A stretch of 64,000 nt of DNA from contig CALMPB010000061.1 of assembly GCA_937871985.1 (NCBI GenBank), positions 1-64,000 on the forward strand. The letters are read 5' to 3'. Of this stretch, positions 55,387 to 64,000 are shown in pieces (position 1 is the first letter of the stretch; each line of letters starts with the position of its first letter). Under the pieces are notes generated by a model. That model was not told where the DNA came from and did not search any database. It saw nothing but the letters and a program-made list of their open reading frames with translations. A program made the translations under genes and the position numbers. The stretch is from an uncultured Burkholderiaceae bacterium (GTDB lineage Bacteria > Pseudomonadota > Gammaproteobacteria > Burkholderiales > Burkholderiaceae).

Positions 55387-57231
55387 ATGACTCCAGCCGC
55401 GCGCACGGCACTTGCTGCCGCTCTCTCGACCCTCCTAGCCTCTTTCGCGCATGCCGCCGATGCGCCCGATCCCAAGCAAGCGGCGGCCTATATTCAATTG
55501 CACCGCGACGTCCTGATCAACTCCGACCTTTGGACGGACAAGCCGGAGATACTGGCCGCCAACCTGGGTTTCGAAGGCATCATCGGCATTCCCGGCTTGT
55601 TGAACGCCAGCGATTTGCCTCTCGCGGTGAACGCCGGGGCCGGTGTCAATCTCGACTGGGCGGCGCTCGATCCGGTTCCTCCGCTGCGCAACCTGACCAG
55701 CGGCGCAAGCGTCATCGGCTCGGTGGTGGCGGGTTTCGGCGCTGCGCCGGTATTGGCCGATGCCATGCCCATCGAAGTCAGCTGGCCGTTGCTGCCCAGT
55801 TCGGTATCGCCCGAAAACATTGCCATTACGCTCAATACCGGTGAAATCGTCCATCCCGTGGCGGCGGCGCTCAACCCCAATTACGACCATAACGAGCGCC
55901 ATGTCATCGTGGTATTCGGCGAATTCGCCAACCGGCTTTCCCCTGACACCGCGGGCGCGATTTACCCGGTAACCGTTTCGTTCGTGGCGGGTTCCTCCCC
56001 ACTCATGGCGGTTGGCCCGAACGGCCCCGTATCCATCGTCGGGTTGTCGGCGCCAAGCAGCAATCCCTACGTGGCCGGGCCGGCGCTGGTCGGCGCCAAG
56101 CTCAGCCGCTTTTCGCCGGCCGGCGACTTTCCGCCGCCCGCGCTCAATGGCTCGTTTCCAAACGACGGCTACTCGCTTTACGGCGAAAACGCCCAATACC
56201 GGCTGCGCCTGTTCACTTCCGGCGGATTCTCCCCGGACGGCGTCAGCGGCTTCATGCCCACCGATTTCGAAACCTTTTTCAGGCTGCACGCGTTGGATGC
56301 GAACGGCAACCCCGTCGTCCTCGACAAGGCCGGGAAGGTCTATGACCTGGGAGCGGGAAAAATCGAAATCGTGGGCCTGGCGGAAGTCGGCCAGCCGCCC
56401 GACGGCGTGCCGCAACGCGCCTACTACACCGAAGACCACGACAATTATTTCGACGTAATCATGAAAGGCGACGCCGCTGCCATGCGCCTGCTGCAATCGG
56501 TGGAAATCCCCACCGCCAAGGTGCCAGGCTATAGCGACATCTACAATCCCGGCGGCCCAGGCCGCAGCCCGCAAGCAGGCACCACCTACACCAAACCCGC
56601 CAATCCCCAGGTGTATCCCATCGACAAAAGCCTGGATCAGCCGCGCACCGTCAGCTATGCCAGCCAGTCGCTGGCCAGCTACGACATCGACACCGACCTG
56701 CCGGTGGTGTTCCGCCTGGCCGCAAACAATCAGCCGGACGTGCTGACCAGCGACTCCCAACGGGCCAACGACCTCGTAAACAACCAGGGCTATACGCTCA
56801 AGCACGTGGAGTTCGCCAACGAAACCGATAGAACCGGAGTCACCGCGGTAATGAGCTATGTCTCCAAAAGCGGCGACCGCATCTACACATTGGATGCCTC
56901 CGAGCAGGCGCAGCTTGACGGCGATGCCAACTGGACCCGGGAAGGGCGCGCATTCGGAGCCTTCCAGCGATCGTGGCCGGGGCTGTCGCCCGTATACCGC
57001 TTTTACGACCGCGGCACCGGGCGCCATGTGTTCTCGATCGACAGCGAGGCCGGCGTCAAGCTGGGCAACGCCGAGAACCAGGGCATTGCCTGGTATGCCG
57101 CTTTGTTCGTAAAACCGCCCTCGCACGAAGGCGGCTCGGGTGGCGGCGCCATGGGCTTGTTCGGCCTGGCGGGCGGCTTGCTGCTCCTGGGCTACCGATG
57201 TTTTTCGGGCGGGCGCCGCCGCCGGCAATAG
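55387..57231 (+). CDS. Exported protein with GlyGly-CTERM sorting tail
   Basis: A 614-residue protein with a Sec signal peptide cut near FAHA|ADAPD. The last 37 residues form a GlyGly-CTERM signal: GGSGGGAMGLFGLAGGLLLL, a membrane helix, then RCFSGGRRRRQ. Residues about 510-590 contain a segment like the DUF5648 repeat (VYRFYDRGTGRHVFSIDSEA). The middle is not recognised; no known enzyme motif is visible, so function is unknown. It is preceded by the rhombosortase, which would cut at the Gly-rich motif, and by the secretion genes that would export it. The 57 codons of open frame before ATG 55387 belong to rrtA in another frame. Confidence 0.85.
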   Translation: MTPAARTALAAALSTLLASFAHAADAPDPKQAAAYIQLHRDVLINSDLWTDKPEILAANLGFEGIIGIPGLLNASDLPLAVNAGAGVNLDWAALDPVPPLRNLTSGASVIGSVVAGFGAAPVLADAMPIEVSWPLLPSSVSPENIAITLNTGEIVHPVAAALNPNYDHNERHVIVVFGEFANRLSPDTAGAIYPVTVSFVAGSSPLMAVGPNGPVSIVGLSAPSSNPYVAGPALVGAKLSRFSPAGDFPPPALNGSFPNDGYSLYGENAQYRLRLFTSGGFSPDGVSGFMPTDFETFFRLHALDANGNPVVLDKAGKVYDLGAGKIEIVGLAEVGQPPDGVPQRAYYTEDHDNYFDVIMKGDAAAMRLLQSVEIPTAKVPGYSDIYNPGGPGRSPQAGTTYTKPANPQVYPIDKSLDQPRTVSYASQSLASYDIDTDLPVVFRLAANNQPDVLTSDSQRANDLVNNQGYTLKHVEFANETDRTGVTAVMSYVSKSGDRIYTLDASEQAQLDGDANWTREGRAFGAFQRSWPGLSPVYRFYDRGTGRHVFSIDSEAGVKLGNAENQGIAWYAALFVKPPSHEGGSGGGAMGLFGLAGGLLLLGYRCFSGGRRRRQ

Positions 57232-57309
57232 CCGGAACGGGCGGCGCAATAATCTGCAAATCCGCCTGTTCGTCCGTTTCCCCTCGGCCGTCCGCTCCGA
57301 TGGATGCGT

Positions 57310-58491
57310 CTACGCTTCGATATGGCGGGCGCGTCCGGCCAGCCAGCCCATGAACATGGCAACAATCGCCAGGACTGTGCATATGCCCAAAGGCACGCCC
57401 CAGCCCCCCAGCGTGTCGTGCAGCCTGCCCATTGCCATCGGCCCCGCGGCCGCCAGCAGGTAGCCGATGCATTGCGACATGCCCGACAGCGAAGCAGCCT
57501 GGTGCGCGTTGCGAGTACGCAAGCCGATGAAGCTCAATCCCAGGATAATGCCCGCGCCGGTGCCCAGGCCGAACAGAATCGACCAGGCCAGCGCAAACCG
57601 CGGCAGCGCCAGCAGACCGGCCAGGGCGATGACCGAGAAACCGGCCACCACGGCTGCCGGCAAACGCTGGTCGCGCAGGCGAAGTAGAATCGGGCCAAGC
57701 ACCAACCCAGGCACGGCGGTTGCCAGTTGCAGAATACCGTGCAGAGAGCCTGCGTATTCCGGCGACAGGCCGGAGTCGATCAGGATGGTTGGCAACCAGC
57801 CGATGGCCACATAGTAGATCGTCGAATTCAGGCCGAGAAACAGCGTGACTTGCCAGGCGAGTGCCGAGCGCCAGACTTTGCCGGCATGCGCAGATGCCGT
57901 CCTGTTGGAAGCAGGGGAGACATGCGCGTTTAATTGCGTCGACCAGACAGCCAGCGCGGCCAGGGGCAGGACAAAGAATGCAGCCAGCGCGCCATGCCAT
58001 CCCCAGGCACGGGCCAGGGGAACGACCGCCGCGGAACCCAGCGCCGCGGCTACGCCCATCGCCAGCGCATAGGCGCCGGTCAGCGAGGCGACGGCACGCG
58101 GAAAATTCCTCTTGACCAGGCTGGGCAAGAGGACGTTGCCGATGGCAATGCCCATGCCGATGATGGCCGTGCCGGCATAAAGGTTCCAGGGCGCCCCGGC
58201 CGAACGCAGCGCAATTCCCAGCGCAATGAGCACGAGCGCGCCGAAAAGCGCGCGCTCCAGCCCGTATTTACGCGCAAGCAGTGCGCCAAAAGGCGAAACC
58301 AGCGCGAACGCCAATAGCGGCAGGGTGGTCAGTGCACCGGCCGCCGTGGTGCCCAGGCCGAGATCCGCCCGGATCGAGCCAAGCAAAGGGGGCAAGCCGG
58401 TGAAAGGGGCGCGCAGGTTCGCCGCGATCAACAGAATGCCGGCCAGCAGCGCCGTTTGGCGCGCCGCCGATCGTTGCGATGCAGTACTCAT
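57310..58491 (-). CDS. MFS transporter, CynX/NimT type
   Basis: A 393-residue major-facilitator protein with 12 membrane segments, including the CynX/NimT opening NLRAPFTGLPPLLGSIRADLG and the loop LARKYGLERALF. E. coli NimT exports 2-nitroimidazole and CynX is a cyanate carrier; the divergent AraC regulator resembles NimR, which favours the NimT reading. Start ATG 58491; the frame extends two codons to TTG. It lies across a 91-bp shared control region from the regulator. Confidence 0.88.
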   Translation of the reverse strand: MSTASQRSAARQTALLAGILLIAANLRAPFTGLPPLLGSIRADLGLGTTAAGALTTLPLLAFALVSPFGALLARKYGLERALFGALVLIALGIALRSAGAPWNLYAGTAIIGMGIAIGNVLLPSLVKRNFPRAVASLTGAYALAMGVAAALGSAAVVPLARAWGWHGALAAFFVLPLAALAVWSTQLNAHVSPASNRTASAHAGKVWRSALAWQVTLFLGLNSTIYYVAIGWLPTILIDSGLSPEYAGSLHGILQLATAVPGLVLGPILLRLRDQRLPAAVVAGFSVIALAGLLALPRFALAWSILFGLGTGAGIILGLSFIGLRTRNAHQAASLSGMSQCIGYLLAAAGPMAMGRLHDTLGGWGVPLGICTVLAIVAMFMGWLAGRARHIEA

Positions 58492-58510
58492 GATCAATCT
58501 TCTCTTAATC

Positions 58511-58525
58511 TAGGGAATACCCCTA
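58511..58525. promoter_or_regulatory. Candidate operator between NimT-like and NimR-like genes
   Basis: TAGGG and CCCTA are inverted around AATAC within the 91-bp divergent region. It is the clearest dyad there and could be the site for the adjacent AraC-type repressor. Confidence 0.35.
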
Positions 58526-58582
58526 ATATACCGATCATTTTTCTGATTTAATAAAGAAAGAAAGTCAAACAATCTTTAAATT

Positions 58583-59377
58583 ATGACAATCAGCATTCCA
58601 CTCGATCAATCGCTGTGCCGTTTCGACCCGGATATGGATGACCGTCCCGCCGCGGCGCTGCTGCTGGAAGTCGAACAGAACGACATGGAGCAGCCCGTGC
58701 ACCGGCACCGCAAGGGGCAACTGGTGATGGCGCTGCATGGCGGCGTGGTGTGCGAGGTCCCCAAGGCGATGTGGATGGCGCCGCCCAACCATGCGATATG
58801 GATTCCGGGCGGTATGCCGCATAGCAACCGCGCCACCGACAATGCCCGAATCTGCTTTCTGTTCATCGAACCGGGCGCCGCACCAATGCCCGGCGAGTGC
58901 TGCACGCTGGCGGTCAGCCCGATGGTGCGCGAGCTGATCCTGCACTTGGCCGGACAGGCGCCTGCCTATCCGCACGAGGGCGCGACCGCGCGCGTCGCCG
59001 CGGTATTGCTCGAGCAATTGGCCGATACGCCCATCGAACAGCTGCATCTACCCATTTCCGGGCATCCGAAAATCCGCCGCATCGCGGACGCCTTGACGGA
59101 GAATCCCGCTGACCGTCGTACCTTAGCCCACTGGGCGCGTGGGCTGGCCATGAGCGAACGGTCGCTGGCGCGGCTGGTACAGCGGGAAACCGGGCTGACT
59201 TTCGGCCGATGGCGCCAGCAATGGCATCTGATCGTCGCCTTGCGGCAACTTGCCGGAGGAGCCACCGTACAGCAGACCGCCGGCGATCTCGGCTATGACT
59301 CGGTGACCGCATTCATCACCATGTTCAAAAAAGCGCTGGGGCAACCGCCAGCGCAATATTTCGCCGCATTGCGATAG
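58583..59377 (+). CDS. AraC-family regulator, NimR-like
   Basis: A 264-residue AraC protein: an N-terminal cupin sensor (VHRHRKGQLVMALHGGVV and PNHAIWIPGGMPHSN) and a C-terminal double helix-turn-helix (LAHWARGLAMSERSLARLV, then QQTAGDLGYDSVTAFITMFK). This order and cupin type match NimR/YeaM. It is divergent from the NimT-like exporter, the same pairing as in E. coli nimR-nimT, so it probably represses that exporter. Confidence 0.88.
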   Translation: MTISIPLDQSLCRFDPDMDDRPAAALLLEVEQNDMEQPVHRHRKGQLVMALHGGVVCEVPKAMWMAPPNHAIWIPGGMPHSNRATDNARICFLFIEPGAAPMPGECCTLAVSPMVRELILHLAGQAPAYPHEGATARVAAVLLEQLADTPIEQLHLPISGHPKIRRIADALTENPADRRTLAHWARGLAMSERSLARLVQRETGLTFGRWRQQWHLIVALRQLAGGATVQQTAGDLGYDSVTAFITMFKKALGQPPAQYFAALR

Positions 59378-59572
59378 GGAAGAGCGCTCGCGTCCGTAAA
59401 ACCAAAACTGTTTTCTTGTGATTTTTAGCTGATTCGCGAGCGGCGACGGTACCGACAGACCGATTGAACACTTATTCCAGCGTGTTGAAATGGACGCTCT
59501 TGTGCTAAGGTCAAAAAAACCGAGGGCGCTTCATACCTATAACCAAGTCAACAAAGGCCAAGGAGGAGCATC

Positions 59573-60574
59573 GTGCCGCATCATGCATTTTCGCAGGGAA
59601 GGCCCGAACAACGCCTGTTTCAGGAAGTCTCGACCGAAGACGTCGCGCCTGCCTCACGGTTTGATTTCTGGGTCAGCGACGTCGTGCGCACCTTCAGCGT
59701 CGACGCGCCCGACGAGCGCCAGCGTAAGGATTTTCGCGCGAAGGCCATTTCATTGGCCACGACGACAGGCGAAATGCACTATGCCGAATCGGACGCCATC
59801 AGTGCCCACCTGACCAAACACACGATCCGCAACGCGGAATTTGACGAGCTGGCGCTGATGCTCATGCTGGAAGGACAGGTGCAGTGCACCTACGAGCGTG
59901 GCGAACCCACGAGCATAGGCAGAGGTGGTTTCTTCTTGCTCGATGGATCGCACCCCACCTCGATACGCTTTTCTTCCCGGCATACCCTTGTCCAGCTTGA
60001 TCTTTCCCGTCCTTTGCTCAAATCACTCTTTCCGGGCGCCGTACCCATGCCGGACATGATCAATGCCGCGCTGGCCAGTTCCCGGTTGGCCGGGCTATTG
60101 CGCGATCACCTGCAGCAGTTTCCCCGGATGGCAATGGGGCTGAACTCCATTGAGCAACAGGGCTTGCTGGATGCGTCCGAGTCGTTCGCCCTTGCGACGA
60201 TCGAGGCCGCCTTTTCCGCCACCTTGCAAGGCACAGAGCGATCGAGCGCGGGCTTGTTCGCTGCCGCGCAACGCTACATAAAACGTCATCTGGCCGTTCC
60301 GGAACTTGATCCAGACGCTGTGGCCGCTGCGATCGGCTGTTCGCGCGCCACGCTGTACCGGCTTTTTGACGATAAAGAGCTGTCTGTGCAAGGCTATATC
60401 CGGGAGCTGCGCCTGCAGCAGTTCTTGCACCTGCTGCAAAAAGAAAATAAAAGGCAGCCGATTCAAATGCTGGCCCTGCGTTGCGGCCTTTACGACTGGC
60501 CCAATGTCAGCCGCCTGTTTCGCCGGCGTTTTGGCGTAAGCCCCAGCGACGTAAGGGCAGCATCAAAAAGATAG
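59573..60574 (+). CDS. AraC-family regulator (AraC_binding_2 type)
   Basis: A 333-residue AraC protein with an N-terminal cupin-like sensor (residues about 20-190, FDFWVSDVVRTFSV to ARCSLLLDGSHP-like GGFFLLDGSHPTSIRF) and a C-terminal DNA-binding part (DPDAVAAAIGCSRATLYRLF and LALRCGLYDWPNVSRLFRRRFG). Relatives include FeaR-like regulators of amine or aromatic catabolism. GTG start with AAGGAGGAGC upstream, a strong ribosome site. It is 137 bp upstream of the autotransporter in the same direction and may control it. Confidence 0.88.
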   Translation: MPHHAFSQGRPEQRLFQEVSTEDVAPASRFDFWVSDVVRTFSVDAPDERQRKDFRAKAISLATTTGEMHYAESDAISAHLTKHTIRNAEFDELALMLMLEGQVQCTYERGEPTSIGRGGFFLLDGSHPTSIRFSSRHTLVQLDLSRPLLKSLFPGAVPMPDMINAALASSRLAGLLRDHLQQFPRMAMGLNSIEQQGLLDASESFALATIEAAFSATLQGTERSSAGLFAAAQRYIKRHLAVPELDPDAVAAAIGCSRATLYRLFDDKELSVQGYIRELRLQQFLHLLQKENKRQPIQMLALRCGLYDWPNVSRLFRRRFGVSPSDVRAASKR

Positions 60575-60672
60575 CCGGCCACGTTGTCCGCCGCACTTTC
60601 CTTGCCGGAAGCCATGAGACGCAAAGACGATTTTGGTGAAACGGAGTGATGACCTTATACATTCAGCAGCTT

Positions 60673-60690
60673 TTATAGTGGCGACTATAA
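60673..60690. promoter_or_regulatory. Inverted repeat just upstream of the autotransporter
   Basis: TTATAGT and ACTATAA are perfect 7-base arms around four bases (GGCG), ending 21 bases before the autotransporter ATG. It resembles an operator or a 5' leader stem that could cover the ribosome site. No obvious Shine-Dalgarno is stronger than TAGAGAC. Confidence 0.45.
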
Positions 60691-60711
60691 CTAGAACCAC
60701 TAGAGACGCTT

Positions 60712-63700
60712 ATGAACCGGATGTATCGCGTTATCTTCAATTGCGCACGGGGCGTGTTCCAGGTCGTGTCCGAGCATGCCAAAGGATGCGGCAAGTGCAA
60801 AACGACAGTATGTGCCGGCGCATCTGTACTGATGCTGGCCGTCTGGGTTCCCGCACAGGCTCAGGTGGTCACTATTGACAACGGCGGGCATGAGGTCATC
60901 GACGGCCTGGATCCTGAAGGCGATGACTCGGGCACCCAGCCGAATCCCTGGGAAATCAGCACCCTGCGTGTTGGGAATCTCTCCACCGGTGCGTTGACTA
61001 TCCTTAATGGCGGCCAGGTCAATAATGACTTTGGTCATATCGGCGTTGAGGGGGGCTCCAGCGGAACGGTGACGGTGCTGGGGAATGGTTCTACATGGAC
61101 CAATTCTGTAAGCTTGGTGGTGGGGGTCTTCGGCGAGGGAGTACTTCGCATCGAAGAGGGCGGGCAGGTAAATAGCGCCATCGGCTATCTCGGCTATACC
61201 CACGGCAGCAGTGGGACGGCTACGATCACAGGTGTTGGTTCGGCCTGGACGAACACTTCAAGCCTGGATGTGGGACTGCAGAGCGTCGGCGTACTGACTG
61301 TTATTGATGGCGGCAAGGTTGCGACTTCCTCTGTGCAATTGGGTGCTGAAGGTTCAGCTGTGCTGAATGTAGTCGGGACACAAGGTGCGCGGGGCGTGCT
61401 GGAAACCGGCGTTATTGGAGTAGGCGCGGGTAGCGGCAGCATCAACTTCGATGGCGGCATTCTGCGCGCCACCGGCGACAAAGCCGATTTCCTGAGCAAT
61501 TTCGATGCCGGCGATGTGCTCTTTGACGAAGGAGGCGCCTTCATCGACAGCAATGGCCATGACATAGGCATCGGCACAAGCCTGCAAGGCGCTGGAGGCA
61601 TCACTAAACTTGGCGGAGGCACGCTGACATTATCCGGCGCAAATAGCTATATCGGCGCGACCACGGTCGAGGAGGGCACACTGCGCGCGGGAGGCCCTAC
61701 CGCCTTTGTTCCGGAGGGTGCCTACGTGATTAATGGCGGTACCCTTGATCTCAATGGCTGGGGCCTTTCGATGTCCTCGCTTTCTGGCGCCGGAGGCACG
61801 CTGGACATGGGCGATGTCTATGTCCAAATCGCTCAAAGCGGCGACACCGTCTATGATGGTGACATCGCTTCGACGACAGGAAGGCTGACCAAGTCGGGTA
61901 GCGGTGTCCTGACGATCAACGGTCAGATCAGCGGTGTGAGCAATGGGCTATACGTTACGGGCGGCACGCTGGCGCTCAATAGCGCCAACAGCCATGGATA
62001 TACCAATCTCCAGAACGGCGCCGTCCTGGAGGTGGGCCATGAGCAGGCATTGGGGATGGGGCGGTTGGAAATCGCCGGTTTCGGCGGCACCCTTCGCGCC
62101 AATACCGACGTGGTACTGACTAACCGCATAGACTTCGTTTCACCTGGCGCCAACCATCTGACCGTCGACGGTGACCACAATCTGATCTTGACAGGAAATT
62201 TTTACGTCTTTGACAGCGACAGCGTCAATACCTTCTCCAAAACCGGGACCGGTCTCCTGACTCTGAGCGGCGACGCTGCCATCGGCGGCACCACCACAGT
62301 GCAAGGTGGTGCCCTGCGGGTGAATGGAAGGCTCGCCAGTGTCATCACTGTCAACGACGGCGCGACGTTGGGCGGCTCGGGTACAGTGGGCACTACCACT
62401 GTGGAGGCGGGCGGCATCCTTGCGCCGGGCAATTCCGTGGGTACGCTGACCGTGGCAGGCGATCTGGCGCTCTCCTCGGGATCGATTCTCGATTTTGAGC
62501 TGGGCACACCTGGCACGGCGGCCGATCCGACGGTAGGGCGCAGCGATCGGATTGACGTCAGCGGCAACCTTCAACTTGCCGGAACGCTGAACTTGGCACA
62601 AAGCACGGATGCTCCCGATGGTGCAGTGGCGCTAGGCTACTACCGCCTGATGACTTATGGCGGGGCGCTTTCGGGTGGCGGGTTGGCAGTGGGCACGATA
62701 CCTTATGGCGATGCAAGCTTGTATGGGATATCGGCTGGCGATCATAAGGTCGACTTGTTCGTGTCGGCATCACCTGGCGATGACACGTTGCAGCACTGGC
62801 AGGGCGGCGATGGCGTTTGGAACGGCACCGACACTCAATGGCTTAATCAGCATGGCAGTGCGGCGGTGGCCTGGGCCGGCAATCATGCGATTTTCAAGAG
62901 TCAGCCCGGCAACTTCGACGGCGGAACAGTCACGGTCGAGGGCACGCAGCGCTTCAAGGGCCTGCAGTTCGTCGATGAAGGCTATCGCCTGCAAGGGTCC
63001 GGCACACTGGAAACGGATCCGGGCGGATCCGAGATTCGTGTCTTGGCCGACAGCGCCGAAATCTCCAGCCATATTACGGGTACCGGCGGTATCACCAAGA
63101 CCCAAGCTGGCACACTGGTACTTTCGGGGGCCAACACGTATGAGGGCGGCACCACGATCGGCGGCGGCGTGCTATCGGTCTCGAGCAACGCCAATCTTGG
63201 TCATGAGGATGGCGTATTGGCTTTCAATGGCGGTGTGCTCCACATCACCGGTACGAATTTCAACGGCACCGGGCGCGATATCGTCTGGGGCCCGCATGGA
63301 GGCGGCTTCGACATTGCCGATGCAGCCAATAGTTTCCATCTTGACCAGAACATCGCCGGACAGGGTGATCTCGTCAAACGCGGCGCGGGCGCCTTATGGC
63401 TGGCCGGCGCCAACGCCTATGGCAACACGCGGGTCGAAGGCGGATCAGTTCTTGGAAACGTTGATTCCATCTCCGGCAACATCGCCAATGCCGGCACCGT
63501 GACGTTCAATCAAGAAACAGACGGTCGCTTTGCCGGTGACATTACTGGCTGGGGCGGTACAGACGGCGCCATGATCAAGAACGGCGCAGGTGTTCTTGCG
63601 CTTGACGGCAGGTCGACGCTGGACTGGACTGTGGCTCAGGGCGGGCTCTCGACAGCAGCCGCGCGCTTTAGTGGCGATGTGCTGCTCGATGGCACGGCTA

Positions 63701-64000
63701 CCGCGCTGACCTTCACCGACACCAGCAGCGCTGCCTATGGCGGCCAGCTTTCAGGCAATGGCCAACTGACGCTGGCTGGCAGCGGCGCCTTGTTGCTGAC
63801 TGGCGATAGCACTGCCTTTGCCGGCACGACAACGCTGGCCAAAGGCACCTTGCTGGTGGGCAATGGTGAGGGCAGCGGTGTGTTGGGCGGTTCGCTTAAC
63901 GTGCTTGACGGCGCTACGCTGGGTGGCTCCGGTACCGCTGGGTCGGGGCCGGGCTCGCAGATTGCGATCGCCTCAGGCGGCACGTTGGCCCCGGGTAATT
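60712..64000 (+). CDS. Autotransporter (type Va) with extended signal peptide, incomplete at window end
   Basis: The frame is open from ATG 60712 to the window edge, 1,096 codons, with no stop, so the C-terminus and beta-barrel are missing. Residues 1-52 are an extended signal peptide: MNRMYRVIFNCARGVFQVVS, basic Cys/Lys segment, then hydrophobic core and cleavage near PAQA|QVVTI. The passenger begins with AIDA-like GALTILNGGQV/GSSGTVTV repeats and then has about seven passenger-associated repeats of the form GGITKLGGGTLTLSGANSY...GGTTIGGG. GGILAPGNSVGTLTV marks a further repeat type. This is a surface or secreted beta-helix adhesin-like protein. Asp/Asn/Gly/Ser/Thr rich composition supports this. 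Confidence 0.92.
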   Translation, partial: MNRMYRVIFNCARGVFQVVSEHAKGCGKCKTTVCAGASVLMLAVWVPAQAQVVTIDNGGHEVIDGLDPEGDDSGTQPNPWEISTLRVGNLSTGALTILNGGQVNNDFGHIGVEGGSSGTVTVLGNGSTWTNSVSLVVGVFGEGVLRIEEGGQVNSAIGYLGYTHGSSGTATITGVGSAWTNTSSLDVGLQSVGVLTVIDGGKVATSSVQLGAEGSAVLNVVGTQGARGVLETGVIGVGAGSGSINFDGGILRATGDKADFLSNFDAGDVLFDEGGAFIDSNGHDIGIGTSLQGAGGITKLGGGTLTLSGANSYIGATTVEEGTLRAGGPTAFVPEGAYVINGGTLDLNGWGLSMSSLSGAGGTLDMGDVYVQIAQSGDTVYDGDIASTTGRLTKSGSGVLTINGQISGVSNGLYVTGGTLALNSANSHGYTNLQNGAVLEVGHEQALGMGRLEIAGFGGTLRANTDVVLTNRIDFVSPGANHLTVDGDHNLILTGNFYVFDSDSVNTFSKTGTGLLTLSGDAAIGGTTTVQGGALRVNGRLASVITVNDGATLGGSGTVGTTTVEAGGILAPGNSVGTLTVAGDLALSSGSILDFELGTPGTAADPTVGRSDRIDVSGNLQLAGTLNLAQSTDAPDGAVALGYYRLMTYGGALSGGGLAVGTIPYGDASLYGISAGDHKVDLFVSASPGDDTLQHWQGGDGVWNGTDTQWLNQHGSAAVAWAGNHAIFKSQPGNFDGGTVTVEGTQRFKGLQFVDEGYRLQGSGTLETDPGGSEIRVLADSAEISSHITGTGGITKTQAGTLVLSGANTYEGGTTIGGGVLSVSSNANLGHEDGVLAFNGGVLHITGTNFNGTGRDIVWGPHGGGFDIADAANSFHLDQNIAGQGDLVKRGAGALWLAGANAYGNTRVEGGSVLGNVDSISGNIANAGTVTFNQETDGRFAGDITGWGGTDGAMIKNGAGVLALDGRSTLDWTVAQGGLSTAAARFSGDVLLDGTATALTFTDTSSAAYGGQLSGNGQLTLAGSGALLLTGDSTAFAGTTTLAKGTLLVGNGEGSGVLGGSLNVLDGATLGGSGTAGSGPGSQIAIASGGTLAPGN

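Noticed and set aside
55435..57249. A 604-codon open frame opposite the GlyGly-CTERM gene
   Set aside because: The plus-strand frame has a signal peptide and sorting tail and a rhombosortase neighbour; the antisense one shows no domain.
59385..59442. Inverted repeat CGCTCGCG/CGCGAGCG after the NimR-like gene
   Set aside because: The arms are 42 bases apart, too far for a normal terminator, and no other evidence supports a role.

Overview
The window is GC-rich chromosomal DNA that looks like a betaproteobacterium of the order Burkholderiales, most probably an Alcaligenaceae member (Bordetella/Achromobacter/Pusillimonas-like). That placement is an inference from base composition, the many LivK-type binding proteins and Liv transporters, the LivM-LivG fusion and the mix of aromatic-degradation genes. 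No rRNA, tRNA, CRISPR array, insertion sequence or transposase gene was recognised.

Layout. 1-4 kb: universal stress protein, MarR regulator, acetoacetyl-CoA synthetase and azurin; azurin has a textbook FNR/ANR-type promoter. 4-15.3 kb: an orphan LivK-type binding protein divergent from a LysR regulator, then a one-way catabolic block made of the two-subunit hydroquinone dioxygenase, a 4-hydroxymuconic semialdehyde dehydrogenase, a complete five-gene Liv-type ABC importer and a hydroxyquinol 1,2-dioxygenase. Both ring-cleavage routes lead to maleylacetate. 15.3-19.5 kb (minus strand): an ArsB-family transporter and an MgtA-type P-type ATPase. 19.8-26 kb: pirin, a small lipoprotein, a Rieske oxygenase, then an exported sulfatase overlapping an exported formylglycine-generating enzyme.

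26.4-34.4 kb: a very AT-rich leader (about 23% GC by hand count over 26401-26640) followed by an operon of visibly lower GC: enoyl-CoA hydratase, acyl-CoA ligase, a second orphan binding protein, a ThDP enzyme, a CoxG-like protein, an FMN 2-hydroxy-acid dehydrogenase and a hot-dog thioesterase. It abuts a convergent LysR gene. 35.5-41.6 kb (minus strand): cupin protein, LivK, LivH, a LivM-LivG fusion, LivF and a DUF1289 protein, probably the importer for the same substrate.

41.8-53.9 kb: a complete type II secretion locus, gspGHIJKLMNDEF on the minus strand and gspC-gspO diverging on the plus strand. A glutathione S-transferase follows, then a rhombosortase directly upstream of a protein with a GlyGly-CTERM tail, so secretion machine, sorting protease and probable cargo sit together. 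57.3-60.6 kb: a NimT-like MFS exporter divergent from a NimR-like AraC regulator, and a second AraC regulator. 60.7 kb to the end: the first 1,096 codons of a large autotransporter with an extended signal peptide, running off the window.

Most start codons were chosen by homology and Shine-Dalgarno spacing; alternatives are noted. Many very long antisense open frames (for example opposite mgtA and gspE) were treated as GC-driven shadows.
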